Origin: an uncultured Eubacterium sp.
GTDB lineage: Bacteria > Bacillota > Clostridia > Lachnospirales > Lachnospiraceae
Direction: 5' to 3'
DNA: 34,427 nt
NCBI GenBank assembly: GCA_934320655.1
Contig: CAKRFN010000023.1
Location: 1-34,427, forward strand
The notes beneath the pieces are model-generated. The model searched no databases. It saw only the letters and a list, made by a program, of their open reading frames with translations, and had not been told where the DNA came from. Shown in pieces: positions 1-7,245 of this stretch. Each line of letters opens with the position of its first letter. The stretch's first letter is position 1. A program made the position numbers and the translations under genes.

Positions 1-57
1 CCGGTGAGGAGTTATTTTAATTTGGTAACAAAAAAATGCCGTATTTATGCGGCTTGT

Positions 58-74
58 GGCGTTTCGCAAACGCC
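58..74. repeat. Perfect inverted repeat (7-bp stem, 3-nt loop)
   Basis: GGCGTTT, CGC, AAACGCC forms a perfect hairpin. A smaller one (GCCG...CGGC, about 39-53) lies just upstream. There is no T-run on either side, so this is not a classical terminator. It sits just before the truncated HEPN gene and inside an open frame that enters from the left edge. Confidence 0.4.
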
Positions 75-110
75 TATTGGAGTCTATTAAAAGTGAGGGG
101 GTAGTGTTAT

Positions 111-239
111 ATGAAAAAATTTGAAAATTTCAAAGCAGCACTGGTTAATTTGAAAGATATTTTTTCTTATAAAGAACCATATGGAAATGTAGAAATTGCT
201 GGCATGGTAGGATTGTATGAGATATGTTTATGCAGTTAG
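111..239 (+). pseudogene. Truncated HEPN-type nucleotidyltransferase partner (HI0074-like)
   Basis: A 42-residue frame starts at ATG 111 behind a GAGGGGG ribosome binding site. Its start, MKKFENFKAALVNLKDIF, followed by YKEPYGNV and GLYEIC, matches from memory the N-terminus of the HI0074/HEPN 'nucleotidyltransferase substrate-binding' family, the partner of MNT-type minimal nucleotidyltransferases in toxin-antitoxin-like pairs. Family members are about 130-150 residues, so this copy stops after roughly one third, right after the GLYEIC motif at TAG 237-239. About ten bases on, bases 251-262 in another frame read Glu-Gln-Asn-Trp, resembling the EQSW that normally follows, which suggests a small insertion or frameshift and then decay. 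No nucleotidyltransferase partner is visible, although it could lie left of the window. It is probably a remnant, or possibly a short unrelated peptide. Confidence 0.45.
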
Positions 240-296
240 AGCGGACGATAGAACAGAATTGGCTGTAATAGAGTGAAACTAATCATAATTAGGATC

Positions 297-325
297 TTGC
301 ATTCGCCATGCTTTTATGATAACAT
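297..325 (+). promoter_or_regulatory. Candidate sigma-A promoter of the riboswitch leader
   Basis: TTGCAT (297-302) and TAACAT (320-325) are separated by 17 bases. A start a few bases downstream would put the 5' end of the transcript right at the first paired bases of the manganese riboswitch, which supports this choice over the nearby TATGAT at 315-320, whose spacing is too short. Confidence 0.4.
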
Positions 326-333
326 AGTTTTGA

Positions 334-496
334 TTTAAGGGAGTAGTTCGCATCGGACAGCCGATGTTGTACTGGACGTCATCACGTTATCTCTACTACA
401 CATATTAGTAGGACGATAACCGGGCAGTACACTTTGAGATGAAAAGGAACGAGACTTTTATCGTACATTTGTTGTGCGGTAGAGGTCTCTTTTTTC
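334..496 (+). promoter_or_regulatory. yybP-ykoY manganese riboswitch with expression platform
   Basis: The leader contains the two conserved loop signatures of the yybP-ykoY (Mn2+) class: AAGGGAGTAG at 337-346 near the 5' end, and GAACGAGACTTTTA at 447-460 near the 3' end, with an intervening GTCATCAC segment and several paired arms. In the family the 5' AAGGG pairs with the 3' CTTTT (P1.1) when Mn2+ bridges the two loops. Here that 3' strand (GAGACTTTTA) is also the 5' arm of the terminator at 451-496. Ligand binding should therefore block the terminator and switch transcription on. The gene downstream is a P-type cation ATPase, one of the commonest targets of this riboswitch. The class call is from memory of the consensus; a covariance search with RF00080 would decide it. 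Confidence 0.8.
451..496 (+). terminator. Riboswitch-controlled intrinsic terminator
   Basis: GAGACTTTTATCG at 451-463 pairs with CGGTAGAGGTCTC at 477-489 (with G-T pairs), followed by seven T at 490-496. The 5' arm overlaps the conserved 3' strand of the manganese aptamer, so aptamer and terminator are mutually exclusive. Confidence 0.75.
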
Positions 497-557
497 GTGC
501 ATACGAAAGAAAACTTACGACACAACAAATAATAAGTTGAACAAGGAGGGCGTATGC

Positions 558-3185
558 ATGAAAGAACAGAAGTATTGGACACAGTCCGGAGATGACCTGC
601 GGCAGATGTTCCATGTAACAGAGGCTGGTTTGTCCGTCGCGGAGGTAGAACAAATCAGGAGTCAAAAGGGTGAAAATATATTGCAGGAGGGAAAGAAAAA
701 GACTACCCTGCAGGTATTTTTCAGCCAGTTTGCAGATTTGCTGGTCATCATTCTTGTGATTGCCGCGGTTATTTCTATGTTTTCCGGAAATGTTGAGAGT
801 ACCATTGTTATTTTCGCAGTTCTTATCATGAATGCGGTGCTTGGTACGGTGCAGCATGTCAAGGCGCAAAAATCATTGGAGAGTTTAAAACAACTCTCAT
901 CCCCAAATGCAAAAGTGATGCGAGATGGCATCAGGCAGGAGATTCCGTCCAGAGAGGTAGTGCCGGGAGATATCGTTATGTTAGAAGCGGGCGATATGAT
1001 TGTGGCAGACGGCAGAATCCTGAACAATTATTCCCTGCAGGTAAACGAAAGCTCTCTGACAGGAGAATCGACAAACGTCGAAAAGCAGGATGGCATCTTG
1101 GAAGCGGATGTGCCGCTGGCAGATCGGAAAAATATGGTGTATTCAGGAAGTCTGGTAACGTATGGCCGTGCGGAGGTGCTTGTCACAGCGACAGGAATGG
1201 AGACGGAGCTTGGAAAAATCGCAGGACTGATGAATGCATCCAAGGAGCGCAAGACACCGTTGCAGGAAAGTCTGGATAAATTCAGTGGCAGACTGGCAGT
1301 ATTTATTATGATTGTCTGTGCGGTGGTGTTTGGACTGTGTCTGTACAGGAAAATGCCAATGCTTGATTCACTGATGTTTGCGGTGGCACTCGCGGTTGCT
1401 GCAATTCCGGAGGCGCTCAGCTCCATTGTCACGATCGTGCAGGCGTTTGGTACACAGAAGATGGCGAGACAAAATGCGATTATCAAGGATTTAAAGGCAG
1501 TGGAGAGTCTGGGCTGTGTATCTGTCATATGTTCAGATAAGACAGGAACACTTACCCAGAACAAAATGACCGTGCAGGATGTTTATATAAATGGCGTGGA
1601 GTTAAAACCGGAGCAGCTGGATGTCTGTGAAACAACTCACCGGTATCTGCTGTATGATGCGGTTCTCACCAATGATTCATCCATTGTGGACGGAAAAGGT
1701 ATTGGAGATCCAACAGAATACGCATTGCTGGAGATGTTTCACCGGATATCTGTGCCGGAAGACTCCTTTTTTGCAAAAGCCGGATTGAAAGAAGAAGTTG
1801 TGCGGCAAATGATGACACGAATCGAAGAAGTGCCTTTTGATTCAGACCGCAAGCTGATGAGTACAAAATATAGTCTGCACGGAGTACCGACCATACTTAC
1901 AAAAGGTGCGGTTGATGTGTTGCTCGACCGGTGTGAGAGTGTTCGCTGTGGGGAAGAAATCCGTCCGATGTCTGCAGCAGAAAAAGATAAAATCAAAAGG
2001 CAGAATCAGTTATTTTCAGAAAAGGGTCTGCGTGTTCTGGCATTTGCGTACAAGGAAAGCGATGAAGTCTTAAGTGTGGATACAGAATATGGTTTTACGT
2101 TTCTTGGACTGATCTCCATGGTTGATCCGCCGCGTCCGGAGTCAGTACAGGCGGTTGCAGACGCAAAACGTGCCGGAATCAAAACAGTCATGATTACAGG
2201 AGATCACAAGGTGACAGCAGTCGCCATTGCCAAAAAGATTGGAATATACGCGGAGGGGGATCTCGCACTGACAGGTGCAGAACTGGATGCGTTGACAGAT
2301 GAGGAGCTTGACAAAGAGATCACAAATATCTCGGTGTATGCACGTGTCTCACCGGAAAACAAAATCCGCATCGTGGAGGCATGGCAGCGAAAAGGCAATA
2401 TTGTATCAATGACCGGAGATGGTGTAAATGACGCTCCGGCATTAAAGAAAGCGGACATCGGTGTAGCGATGGGAATTACCGGAACAGAGGTATCGAAGGA
2501 TGCCGCAGCAATGATTCTGTCTGATGATAATTTTGCGACAATCATCAAGGCAGTGGCGAATGGAAGAAACGTATACCGCAATATAAAAAATGCAATTTTG
2601 TTTTTGCTCTCCGGAAATACGGCAGGAATTTTGGCGGTTCTTTATGCAAGCATTGCCGGGCTTGCGATGCCGTTTGCTCCGGTTCATCTGCTCTTTATTA
2701 ACCTGCTTACAGACTCGCTTCCCGCCCTCGCGATCGGTATGGAACCGGCAGACAGCAGCCTTCTTTCGCAGAAACCGCGAGACCCGAAACTTGGTATTAT
2801 GACGAAAGATTTTGTGTGGAAAATGCTGCTGCAGGGTGCTTTGATTGCCATTGCATCTATGACAGCCTACCATATAGGGCTGAAAGAAAGTGCAGCGCTT
2901 GCTTCTACAATGGCATTTGCAACATTGACACTGGCAAGGCTTTTTCATGGATTTAACTGCCGTGGAGAACAGTCTATATTCAAATTGGGATTACAGTCTA
3001 ACAAGTATAGCATCTATGCGTTTGCCGCCGGTGCGCTTTTGCTTGCACTTGTTCTGCTGATACCGGGACTGCATACGCTGTTTACGGTAGCCAACATACC
3101 GGCTGCAAATTATGGCTGGATTGTGATACTGGCATTTATACCGACCTTGCTGATTCAGTTGACAAAATGTATCAGGTGTGCATAA
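558..3185 (+). CDS. P2-type cation-transporting ATPase (Mn2+/Ca2+ exporter-like)
   Basis: An 875-residue P-type ATPase of the PMR1/SERCA-like class, expected to export Ca2+ or Mn2+ at the cost of ATP. Visible landmarks in order are: a cation_ATPase_N segment (about 1-70), two N-terminal helices, the actuator motif TGES (about 168), helix M4 with PEALSSIV, the phosphorylation site DKTGT (Asp about 327), the nucleotide-binding domain, the hinge TGDGVNDAP (about 620), helix M6 with NLLTDSLPA, and C-terminal helices. M4 has PEAL rather than the PEGL usual in SERCA and PMR1. ATG 558 is preferred over the upstream TTG at 537 because AGGAGGG (544-550) lies seven bases before it. The manganese riboswitch immediately upstream makes Mn2+ detoxification the most likely role; this is an inference. 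Confidence 0.93.
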   Translation: MKEQKYWTQSGDDLRQMFHVTEAGLSVAEVEQIRSQKGENILQEGKKKTTLQVFFSQFADLLVIILVIAAVISMFSGNVESTIVIFAVLIMNAVLGTVQHVKAQKSLESLKQLSSPNAKVMRDGIRQEIPSREVVPGDIVMLEAGDMIVADGRILNNYSLQVNESSLTGESTNVEKQDGILEADVPLADRKNMVYSGSLVTYGRAEVLVTATGMETELGKIAGLMNASKERKTPLQESLDKFSGRLAVFIMIVCAVVFGLCLYRKMPMLDSLMFAVALAVAAIPEALSSIVTIVQAFGTQKMARQNAIIKDLKAVESLGCVSVICSDKTGTLTQNKMTVQDVYINGVELKPEQLDVCETTHRYLLYDAVLTNDSSIVDGKGIGDPTEYALLEMFHRISVPEDSFFAKAGLKEEVVRQMMTRIEEVPFDSDRKLMSTKYSLHGVPTILTKGAVDVLLDRCESVRCGEEIRPMSAAEKDKIKRQNQLFSEKGLRVLAFAYKESDEVLSVDTEYGFTFLGLISMVDPPRPESVQAVADAKRAGIKTVMITGDHKVTAVAIAKKIGIYAEGDLALTGAELDALTDEELDKEITNISVYARVSPENKIRIVEAWQRKGNIVSMTGDGVNDAPALKKADIGVAMGITGTEVSKDAAAMILSDDNFATIIKAVANGRNVYRNIKNAILFLLSGNTAGILAVLYASIAGLAMPFAPVHLLFINLLTDSLPALAIGMEPADSSLLSQKPRDPKLGIMTKDFVWKMLLQGALIAIASMTAYHIGLKESAALASTMAFATLTLARLFHGFNCRGEQSIFKLGLQSNKYSIYAFAAGALLLALVLLIPGLHTLFTVANIPAANYGWIVILAFIPTLLIQLTKCIRCA

Positions 3186-3306
3186 AAAGGAAAGTCCGTG
3201 CCATTATTTGAAAAGCCACAGAAAAAGGATAGTAAAAGCGCTGCAAATGTGGTACACTTATGTGAAAATCATGAATTTCAGTGAGTGACAGGTAGGAGCG
3301 TAAAAA

Positions 3307-4050
3307 ATGTATTCATTTCAGACACGTGTTCGCTACAGCGAGTGCAACAATCATCATGAGGCGACACTGACTGCCCTGCTGGACTATTTGCAGGACTGTT
3401 GTACCTTTCAATCCGAGGATCTCGGTATCGGGCTGGATTTTCTGACCGAAAACCACACGGCATGGATTCTGAGCAGCTGGCAGGTGGATATCCTGCGTTA
3501 TCCGAAGCTGGGTGAGCAGCTTTTGATCAGCACATGGCCGTATGAGATGCGGGATTTCTTCGGACTGCGTAATTTTAAGATCGAGGACGCGCAGGGCGAA
3601 CTGATTTTAGGTGCTGATTCGGTGTGGGTATGTGTGGATACAGACAGCGGAAAACCGATGCGCCCGCTGCCGCAAATGGTTGAGAAATATCCGCCGGAGC
3701 CGAAGCTGGATATGGAGTATCTCGGGAGAAAGCTGCCGCGTCTGCCGCAGGGGGAGGAGCGGACCCCGATTCACGTACCGCACTATTTCATAGATACGAA
3801 TCAGCATGTCAACAATGCAAAATATATTTTGATCGGTGAGGAATGCCTGCCGGAGAATTTTAAGGTGCACCGGATCTGGGCGGAATACCGCAGACCCGCG
3901 GTGCTGGGGGATGTGATCTGCCCGCATGTATCGGTAGAGCCGTCCTGCACAGCGGTAGGACTGTGCAATGAGGATGGAGCAGCGTATGCCAATCTGCTGT
4001 TTTATGAGAAGGCAGGTGCGCGCGTTTCGATGCAGTGCACAACGGAGTGA
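3307..4050 (+). CDS. Acyl-ACP thioesterase
   Basis: A 247-residue hot-dog-fold protein of the bacterial acyl-ACP thioesterase family (PF01643, related to plant FatA/FatB). Such enzymes hydrolyse acyl-ACP in the cytoplasm and release free fatty acid. Two hot-dog repeats are expected: the first covers about residues 1-125 and includes the entry motif RYSECNNHHEAT; the second covers about 150-245. The family's catalytic region is seen as DTNQHVNNAKY, with Asn165 and His167. The start follows GTAGGAGCG. It stands alone between the ATPase and cvfB, 37 bases before the latter and possibly co-transcribed with it. Chain-length specificity cannot be read from the sequence. Confidence 0.88.
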   Translation: MYSFQTRVRYSECNNHHEATLTALLDYLQDCCTFQSEDLGIGLDFLTENHTAWILSSWQVDILRYPKLGEQLLISTWPYEMRDFFGLRNFKIEDAQGELILGADSVWVCVDTDSGKPMRPLPQMVEKYPPEPKLDMEYLGRKLPRLPQGEERTPIHVPHYFIDTNQHVNNAKYILIGEECLPENFKVHRIWAEYRRPAVLGDVICPHVSVEPSCTAVGLCNEDGAAYANLLFYEKAGARVSMQCTTE

Positions 4051-4086
4051 GACAGATAGAAAATCGTTTGGGAGTTAGGAGAAAAA

Positions 4087-4920
4087 ATGAGATTAGGAGA
4101 ATATCAGACACTGACCATTGTAAAACAGGTAGCCTTTGGCGTATATCTGGCGGAGAGCCGTGATGCGCAGGAGAAAGTATTGCTGCCGAAATCACAGGTA
4201 CCGGCAAATGCGGTGCTCGGAGATTCAATGGAGGTGTTTTTGTACCGTGATTCACAGGACCGCATAATTGCGACCTGTGCAAAACCGAAACTGACGCTGG
4301 GCGGACTGGCAGTACTGACCGTGTCGCAGATCGGGAAGATCGGTGCATTTTTGGACTGGGGACTGGAAAAGGATCTGTTTCTTCCATATAAAGAAATGAA
4401 CGGAAAGGTGCGCGAGGGCGACGAGGTACTTGTGACGCTGTATCTGGACAAGAGCTCCAGACTGTGCGCGAGTATGAAGCATCTGTATGACAAGCTGGAA
4501 ACAGACGCTCCTTACGAAAAAGGGGAGACCGTGACCGGCAGAGTCTATGAGTTTGGACATGATTTCGGTACGTTCGTAGCGGTGGATGACCGCTATTCAG
4601 CGATGATTCCGCGCAGCGAGGACACTTCGGATCTGAAGATCGGGGATATCATCGAGGCGCGTGTGACCGATGTGAAGGCTGATGGCAAGCTGGATCTTTC
4701 ACGGCGTGCCAATAAGGAGACACAGATGGATACGGATGCGCAGAAGGTGCTGCGTGTCATCGAAGAATACGCCGGTGTGTTGCCGTTTAATGACAAGGCA
4801 TCGCCGGAGATCATCATGCGGGAGATGCAGATGAGCAAAGCCGCCTTCAAGCGCGCGGTCGGACGTCTGTATAAGGAGCGCAGGATCGAGATCACGGAGA
4901 AAAGCATTCGCTTGTTATAG
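4087..4920 (+). CDS. cvfB: CvfB/YitL-type S1 RNA-binding protein
   Basis: A 277-residue protein with the CvfB layout: S1-like OB folds at about 1-65, 70-135 and 145-210, and a C-terminal winged helix at about 225-277. The second S1 unit contains KIGAFLDWG...DLFLP and the third GTFVAVDDRYSAMIP. CvfB of Staphylococcus aureus binds RNA and affects expression of virulence and RNA-processing genes; a role in RNA handling is the safe inference here. ATG 4087 follows the GGAG of TTAGGAG. A strong bidirectional terminator lies 12 bases past the stop. Confidence 0.88.
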   Translation: MRLGEYQTLTIVKQVAFGVYLAESRDAQEKVLLPKSQVPANAVLGDSMEVFLYRDSQDRIIATCAKPKLTLGGLAVLTVSQIGKIGAFLDWGLEKDLFLPYKEMNGKVREGDEVLVTLYLDKSSRLCASMKHLYDKLETDAPYEKGETVTGRVYEFGHDFGTFVAVDDRYSAMIPRSEDTSDLKIGDIIEARVTDVKADGKLDLSRRANKETQMDTDAQKVLRVIEEYAGVLPFNDKASPEIIMREMQMSKAAFKRAVGRLYKERRIEITEKSIRLL

Positions 4921-4931
4921 TGTCAGGATAT

Positions 4932-4959
4932 AAAAAAGAGCCGCGAACGGCTCTTTTTT
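4932..4959. terminator. Bidirectional intrinsic terminator between cvfB and yjfB
   Basis: AGAGCCG, CGAA, CGGCTCT with flanking runs of A and T on either side. It can terminate cvfB on the plus strand and the convergent YjfB gene on the minus strand. Confidence 0.9.
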
Positions 4960-4973
4960 AATACCCTATAGAC

Positions 4974-5189
4974 TTATACGTAAAGATCTACATTGCTTCC
5001 GATTGCGGGGTTTACGGACAGCTCCATCGCGCGGACGAGCGCCTCGCCACTGGTCTGGCTGACTTCCAACTGCTTGCTGAGCATTGCGACACCGAGATCC
5101 GAAGGGGTGTCAAAGCCGCCGATTGATGAGGAGGTCTGATTCATTTGATATAATGCGGTCGAAGCAAGAGCACCGATTTCCATAGCCAT
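4974..5189 (-). CDS. YjfB family protein (putative motility protein)
   Basis: A 71-residue protein matching the small YjfB family (PF14070), whose members share a short helical sequence with MLSKQLE in the middle and end in a NVD-type tail (here GSNVDLYV). YjfB genes are often in motile Firmicutes and in Bacillus are linked to SigD, but the function is unknown. ATG 5189 follows AAAGGTGG. A sigma-A-like promoter lies upstream on the same strand. The SprA-like protein at 24476-25024 ends in the very similar GSNVDYVA, an intriguing shared tail that may be chance. Confidence 0.8.
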   Translation of the reverse strand: MAMEIGALASTALYQMNQTSSSIGGFDTPSDLGVAMLSKQLEVSQTSGEALVRAMELSVNPAIGSNVDLYV

Positions 5190-5243
5190 TCCACCTTTCT
5201 GTATAGCATTCTAAGTCACAGGATTGCTCCTTTTGTTACTGCC

Positions 5244-5272
5244 AGTATAACACCAATACACAAAAAGTGCAA
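5244..5272 (-). promoter_or_regulatory. Sigma-A promoter of yjfB
   Basis: On the minus strand TTGCAC (5272-5267) and TATACT (5249-5244) are separated by exactly 17 bases. It is divergent from the NlpC/P60 promoter, the -35 boxes being about 30 bases apart. Confidence 0.6.
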
Positions 5273-5301
5273 CGCTGGAAATAATTGACAAAATCTAGTG
5301 G

Positions 5302-5330
5302 TTGACATAGTTACATAACCTTGCTATAAT
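5302..5330 (+). promoter_or_regulatory. Strong sigma-A promoter of the NlpC/P60 gene
   Basis: Consensus TTGACA (5302-5307) and consensus TATAAT (5325-5330) with a 17-base spacer. Transcription should start near 5337, giving a leader of about 68 bases that begins within the TGTAAC repeats. Confidence 0.85.
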
Positions 5331-5335
5331 GGCAA

Positions 5336-5361
5336 TGTAACAAATGTAACAAATTCGTAAC
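5336..5361 (+). promoter_or_regulatory. TGTAAC direct repeats, WalR-box-like
   Basis: TGTAAC at 5336-5341 and 5345-5350, and CGTAAC at 5356-5361. The last two are separated by five bases, as in the WalR/YycF box (TGTWAH-N5-TGTWAH) of Bacillus and Staphylococcus; the first pair has three. The downstream gene, a cell-wall peptidase, is a typical Wal regulon member. The position at and just after the transcription start would fit repression. Confidence 0.4.
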
Positions 5362-5404
5362 AAATAAACATAAAGTTGAAAGAATTATACGTTTGGAGGG
5401 TAAA

Positions 5405-6730
5405 ATGAACTATAGAGCATTACGAAGAACAACCTGCTGTGTAGCGAGTGCACTGACACTGGCAACGAGCACGGTGAGCGTAGGAGCAGCACCGATTGCA
5501 GGCGCAACAGGTTTTACTAACGTAAATGTGACATCTGAGTTGACTGCATCATCACCGACATCGGGTATCTCACTTCTGTTATCACAGTATCTGGCAGAGA
5601 ACACGATTTCCTCAGATATGGTAGCAAAGGAGACGACCGCTGTACAGACCGTTACCGCAGCAGAGAGCCGCGCCGTAGCGGATGAGACAGAGGGTGTGGT
5701 AGAGGAAGAGACCAAAAAGTCAAAAAAGAAAGTGATGATCGTTGCAGATGTTGAGGGATATGTAAATGTCCGCGCACGTGCAGACGAGAACAGCAAGGTT
5801 TTAGGAAAGCTCTATGACGAGTCTGTAGGAACCGTATTGAAAGAAAAAGACGGTTGGTACAAGATCAAATCCGGCAATGTGACTGGCTATGTAAAGGCTG
5901 ACTATGTCAAGACTGGAACCAAGAAGCTTTTGAAAAAGGTCGGCAGCAGAGTCGCTACCGTAGATACACAGACACTTCGCGTCAGAGAAAAAGCAGACGG
6001 TGATTCCAAAGTCATCGAGCTCGTACCCGAAGGTGAAGAACTGATCGTTGTCAGCGAGTCAAAGAAAAATCAGGGTTGGGTAAAGGTCACAGTAGAAGGT
6101 GGCGACGGATATGTATCCGCTGATTATGTAACCTTAGCGACCCAGTACACATATGCAGAGTCCAAGGAAGAGGAAGCACAGCGTTTAGCAGAGGAAGAAG
6201 CTGATCGTCTGGCAGCAGCCGCAGCAGCAGAACAGAGTGCCGCAGCAAGCCAGAGCAGCAGTAGCAGCAGTTCTTCATCAAGCAGCTCCAGCAGCAGTAG
6301 TTCCTCATCAAGTTCATCAAGCAGCAGCTCATCATCAAGCAGCTCCAGCAGCTCGAGTGAACGCTCATACAGCGCTCCGTCCGGATCAAACGGACAGGCT
6401 GTTGCAAACTACGCATGTCAGTTTGTCGGCAATCCGTATCGCTACGGTGGCAGCAGCTTGACAAACGGCGCCGACTGTTCAGGATTTGTTATGGCAGTAT
6501 ATGCAGCTTTTGGTGTATCACTTCCGCACTCATCCAGCGCGCTTCGCAGCGTCGGATACGGTGTGAGCATTGATGAGATCCAGCCGGGCGATATCGTATG
6601 CTACAGCGGACACGTAGGTATCTATGCTGGAAACAATACATTGGTTCATGCAAGCTCTCCGGAGACCGGAATCAAGTATACATCACCGATTACTTACAGA
6701 ACCGTACTTGCAGTTCGTAGAATTTTCTAA
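5405..6730 (+). CDS. Secreted SH3-domain NlpC/P60 peptidoglycan peptidase
   Basis: A 441-residue exported cell-wall hydrolase. Domains in order: a signal peptide (about 1-33), a low-complexity region, two bacterial SH3 domains (about 115-175 and 180-245; both carry a VNVR/LRVR-type strand and a GYV..DYV end), a Glu/Ala-rich helix, a run of 35 serines (bases 6254-6358), and a C-terminal NlpC/P60 domain (about 335-441). The catalytic triad is visible as Cys358 in DCSGF, His403 in GHVGIY and His415 in LVHAS. Family members cut D-gamma-glutamyl-diamino-acid bonds in stem peptides. ATG 5405 is chosen over TTG 5393 because GGAGGG ends four bases before it. It has a consensus promoter and its own terminator, so it is monocistronic. 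Control by a WalRK-like system is inferred. Confidence 0.92.
   Translation: MNYRALRRTTCCVASALTLATSTVSVGAAPIAGATGFTNVNVTSELTASSPTSGISLLLSQYLAENTISSDMVAKETTAVQTVTAAESRAVADETEGVVEEETKKSKKKVMIVADVEGYVNVRARADENSKVLGKLYDESVGTVLKEKDGWYKIKSGNVTGYVKADYVKTGTKKLLKKVGSRVATVDTQTLRVREKADGDSKVIELVPEGEELIVVSESKKNQGWVKVTVEGGDGYVSADYVTLATQYTYAESKEEEAQRLAEEEADRLAAAAAAEQSAAASQSSSSSSSSSSSSSSSSSSSSSSSSSSSSSSSSSSSERSYSAPSGSNGQAVANYACQFVGNPYRYGGSSLTNGADCSGFVMAVYAAFGVSLPHSSSALRSVGYGVSIDEIQPGDIVCYSGHVGIYAGNNTLVHASSPETGIKYTSPITYRTVLAVRRIF
6254..6358 (+). repeat. Poly-serine tract (35 codons)
   Basis: Thirty-five consecutive serine codons join the SH3 region to the NlpC/P60 domain. All six serine codons are used, in no fixed order, so the tract is kept as an amino-acid run and not only by triplet slippage. 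It probably acts as a flexible or glycosylated spacer. Confidence 0.9.
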
Positions 6731-6757
6731 TATCTTCCAATAATATATGTATACGTC

Positions 6758-6790
6758 AGAGACCTCATAAAAAATGGGGTCTCTTTTTTT
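6758..6790 (+). terminator. Intrinsic terminator of the NlpC/P60 gene
   Basis: AGAGACC (6758-6764) pairs with GGTCTCT (6778-6784), extended by CTC/GGGG pairing, followed by a T-run. Confidence 0.9.
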
Positions 6791-6925
6791 GATATAAAAT
6801 TCCACCGAATTTATTGAAAATTGCTTTGTGGTTAATTGTTGCTACCAGCTACGAAAAGGCAAATTGCACAAAACGATAAAAAATAGAGAAAAGCCGACGC
6901 AAAAAGATCACACCAAAGAAAAAAG

Positions 6926-6995
6926 TTATTCACATTAAAAAAACGATTTTATCGACAAAAGCGAGTTATACACGAAGTTATTCACATTATCCACA
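6926..6995 (+). promoter_or_regulatory. Cluster of DnaA-box-like sites
   Basis: Four same-strand nonamers lie in 70 bases: TTATTCACA (6926-6934), TTATACACG (6966-6974), TTATTCACA (6978-6986) and the perfect consensus TTATCCACA (6987-6995), the last two head to tail. A further near-match on the other strand is TTAACCACA (6835-6827). The surrounding gap (6731-7245) is very AT-rich and has no gene. The sites look like a DnaA-binding region, either a titration or regulatory cluster or part of a replication origin. Neither dnaA nor dnaN is within the window. Confidence 0.6.
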
Positions 6996-7149
6996 GAAAA
7001 AGTGACAAATTTTGTGGTTTACATAGTAAAACAAGCGAACAAAAGTTTTGTGCACATACGATAAATATGCAAAATATGGGATATTTTGTCGAAAAATGCT
7101 TGACAATCGAGATGTAAAAAAACTATGGATCATGTCGGAATACGGTGGA

Positions 7150-7176
7150 AAACTGTCTGGAATTATCAGACAGTTT
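7150..7176. repeat. Perfect 10-bp hairpin upstream of the wecG-like promoter
   Basis: AAACTGTCTG and CAGACAGTTT flank a seven-base loop. There is no T-run, and it lies upstream of the promoter at 7184-7212, so it could be an operator or the end of an unseen transcript. Confidence 0.45.
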
Positions 7177-7183
7177 CTGCCGG

Positions 7184-7212
7184 TTGAAAAAAGTATATCA
7201 TTCTGGTATACT
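7184..7212 (+). promoter_or_regulatory. Sigma-A promoter of the wecG-like gene
   Basis: TTGAAA (7184-7189) and TATACT (7207-7212) with a 17-base spacer, 33 bases before ATG 7246. A second, weaker TTGACA at 7100-7105 lies further upstream. Confidence 0.65.
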
Positions 7213-7245
7213 ATCCACGGATTCTAAAAAAGATATAGGTGGCTT

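Noticed and set aside
1..90. Open frame entering from the left edge (PVRSYFNLV...) ending at TAA 88-90
   Set aside because: Only 29 codons are visible, with no recognisable family and an inverted repeat inside; it is not enough to call a gene.
315..320. TATGAT as the -10 of the riboswitch promoter
   Set aside because: Only 12 bases separate it from TTGCAT, and the resulting start would be further from the aptamer.
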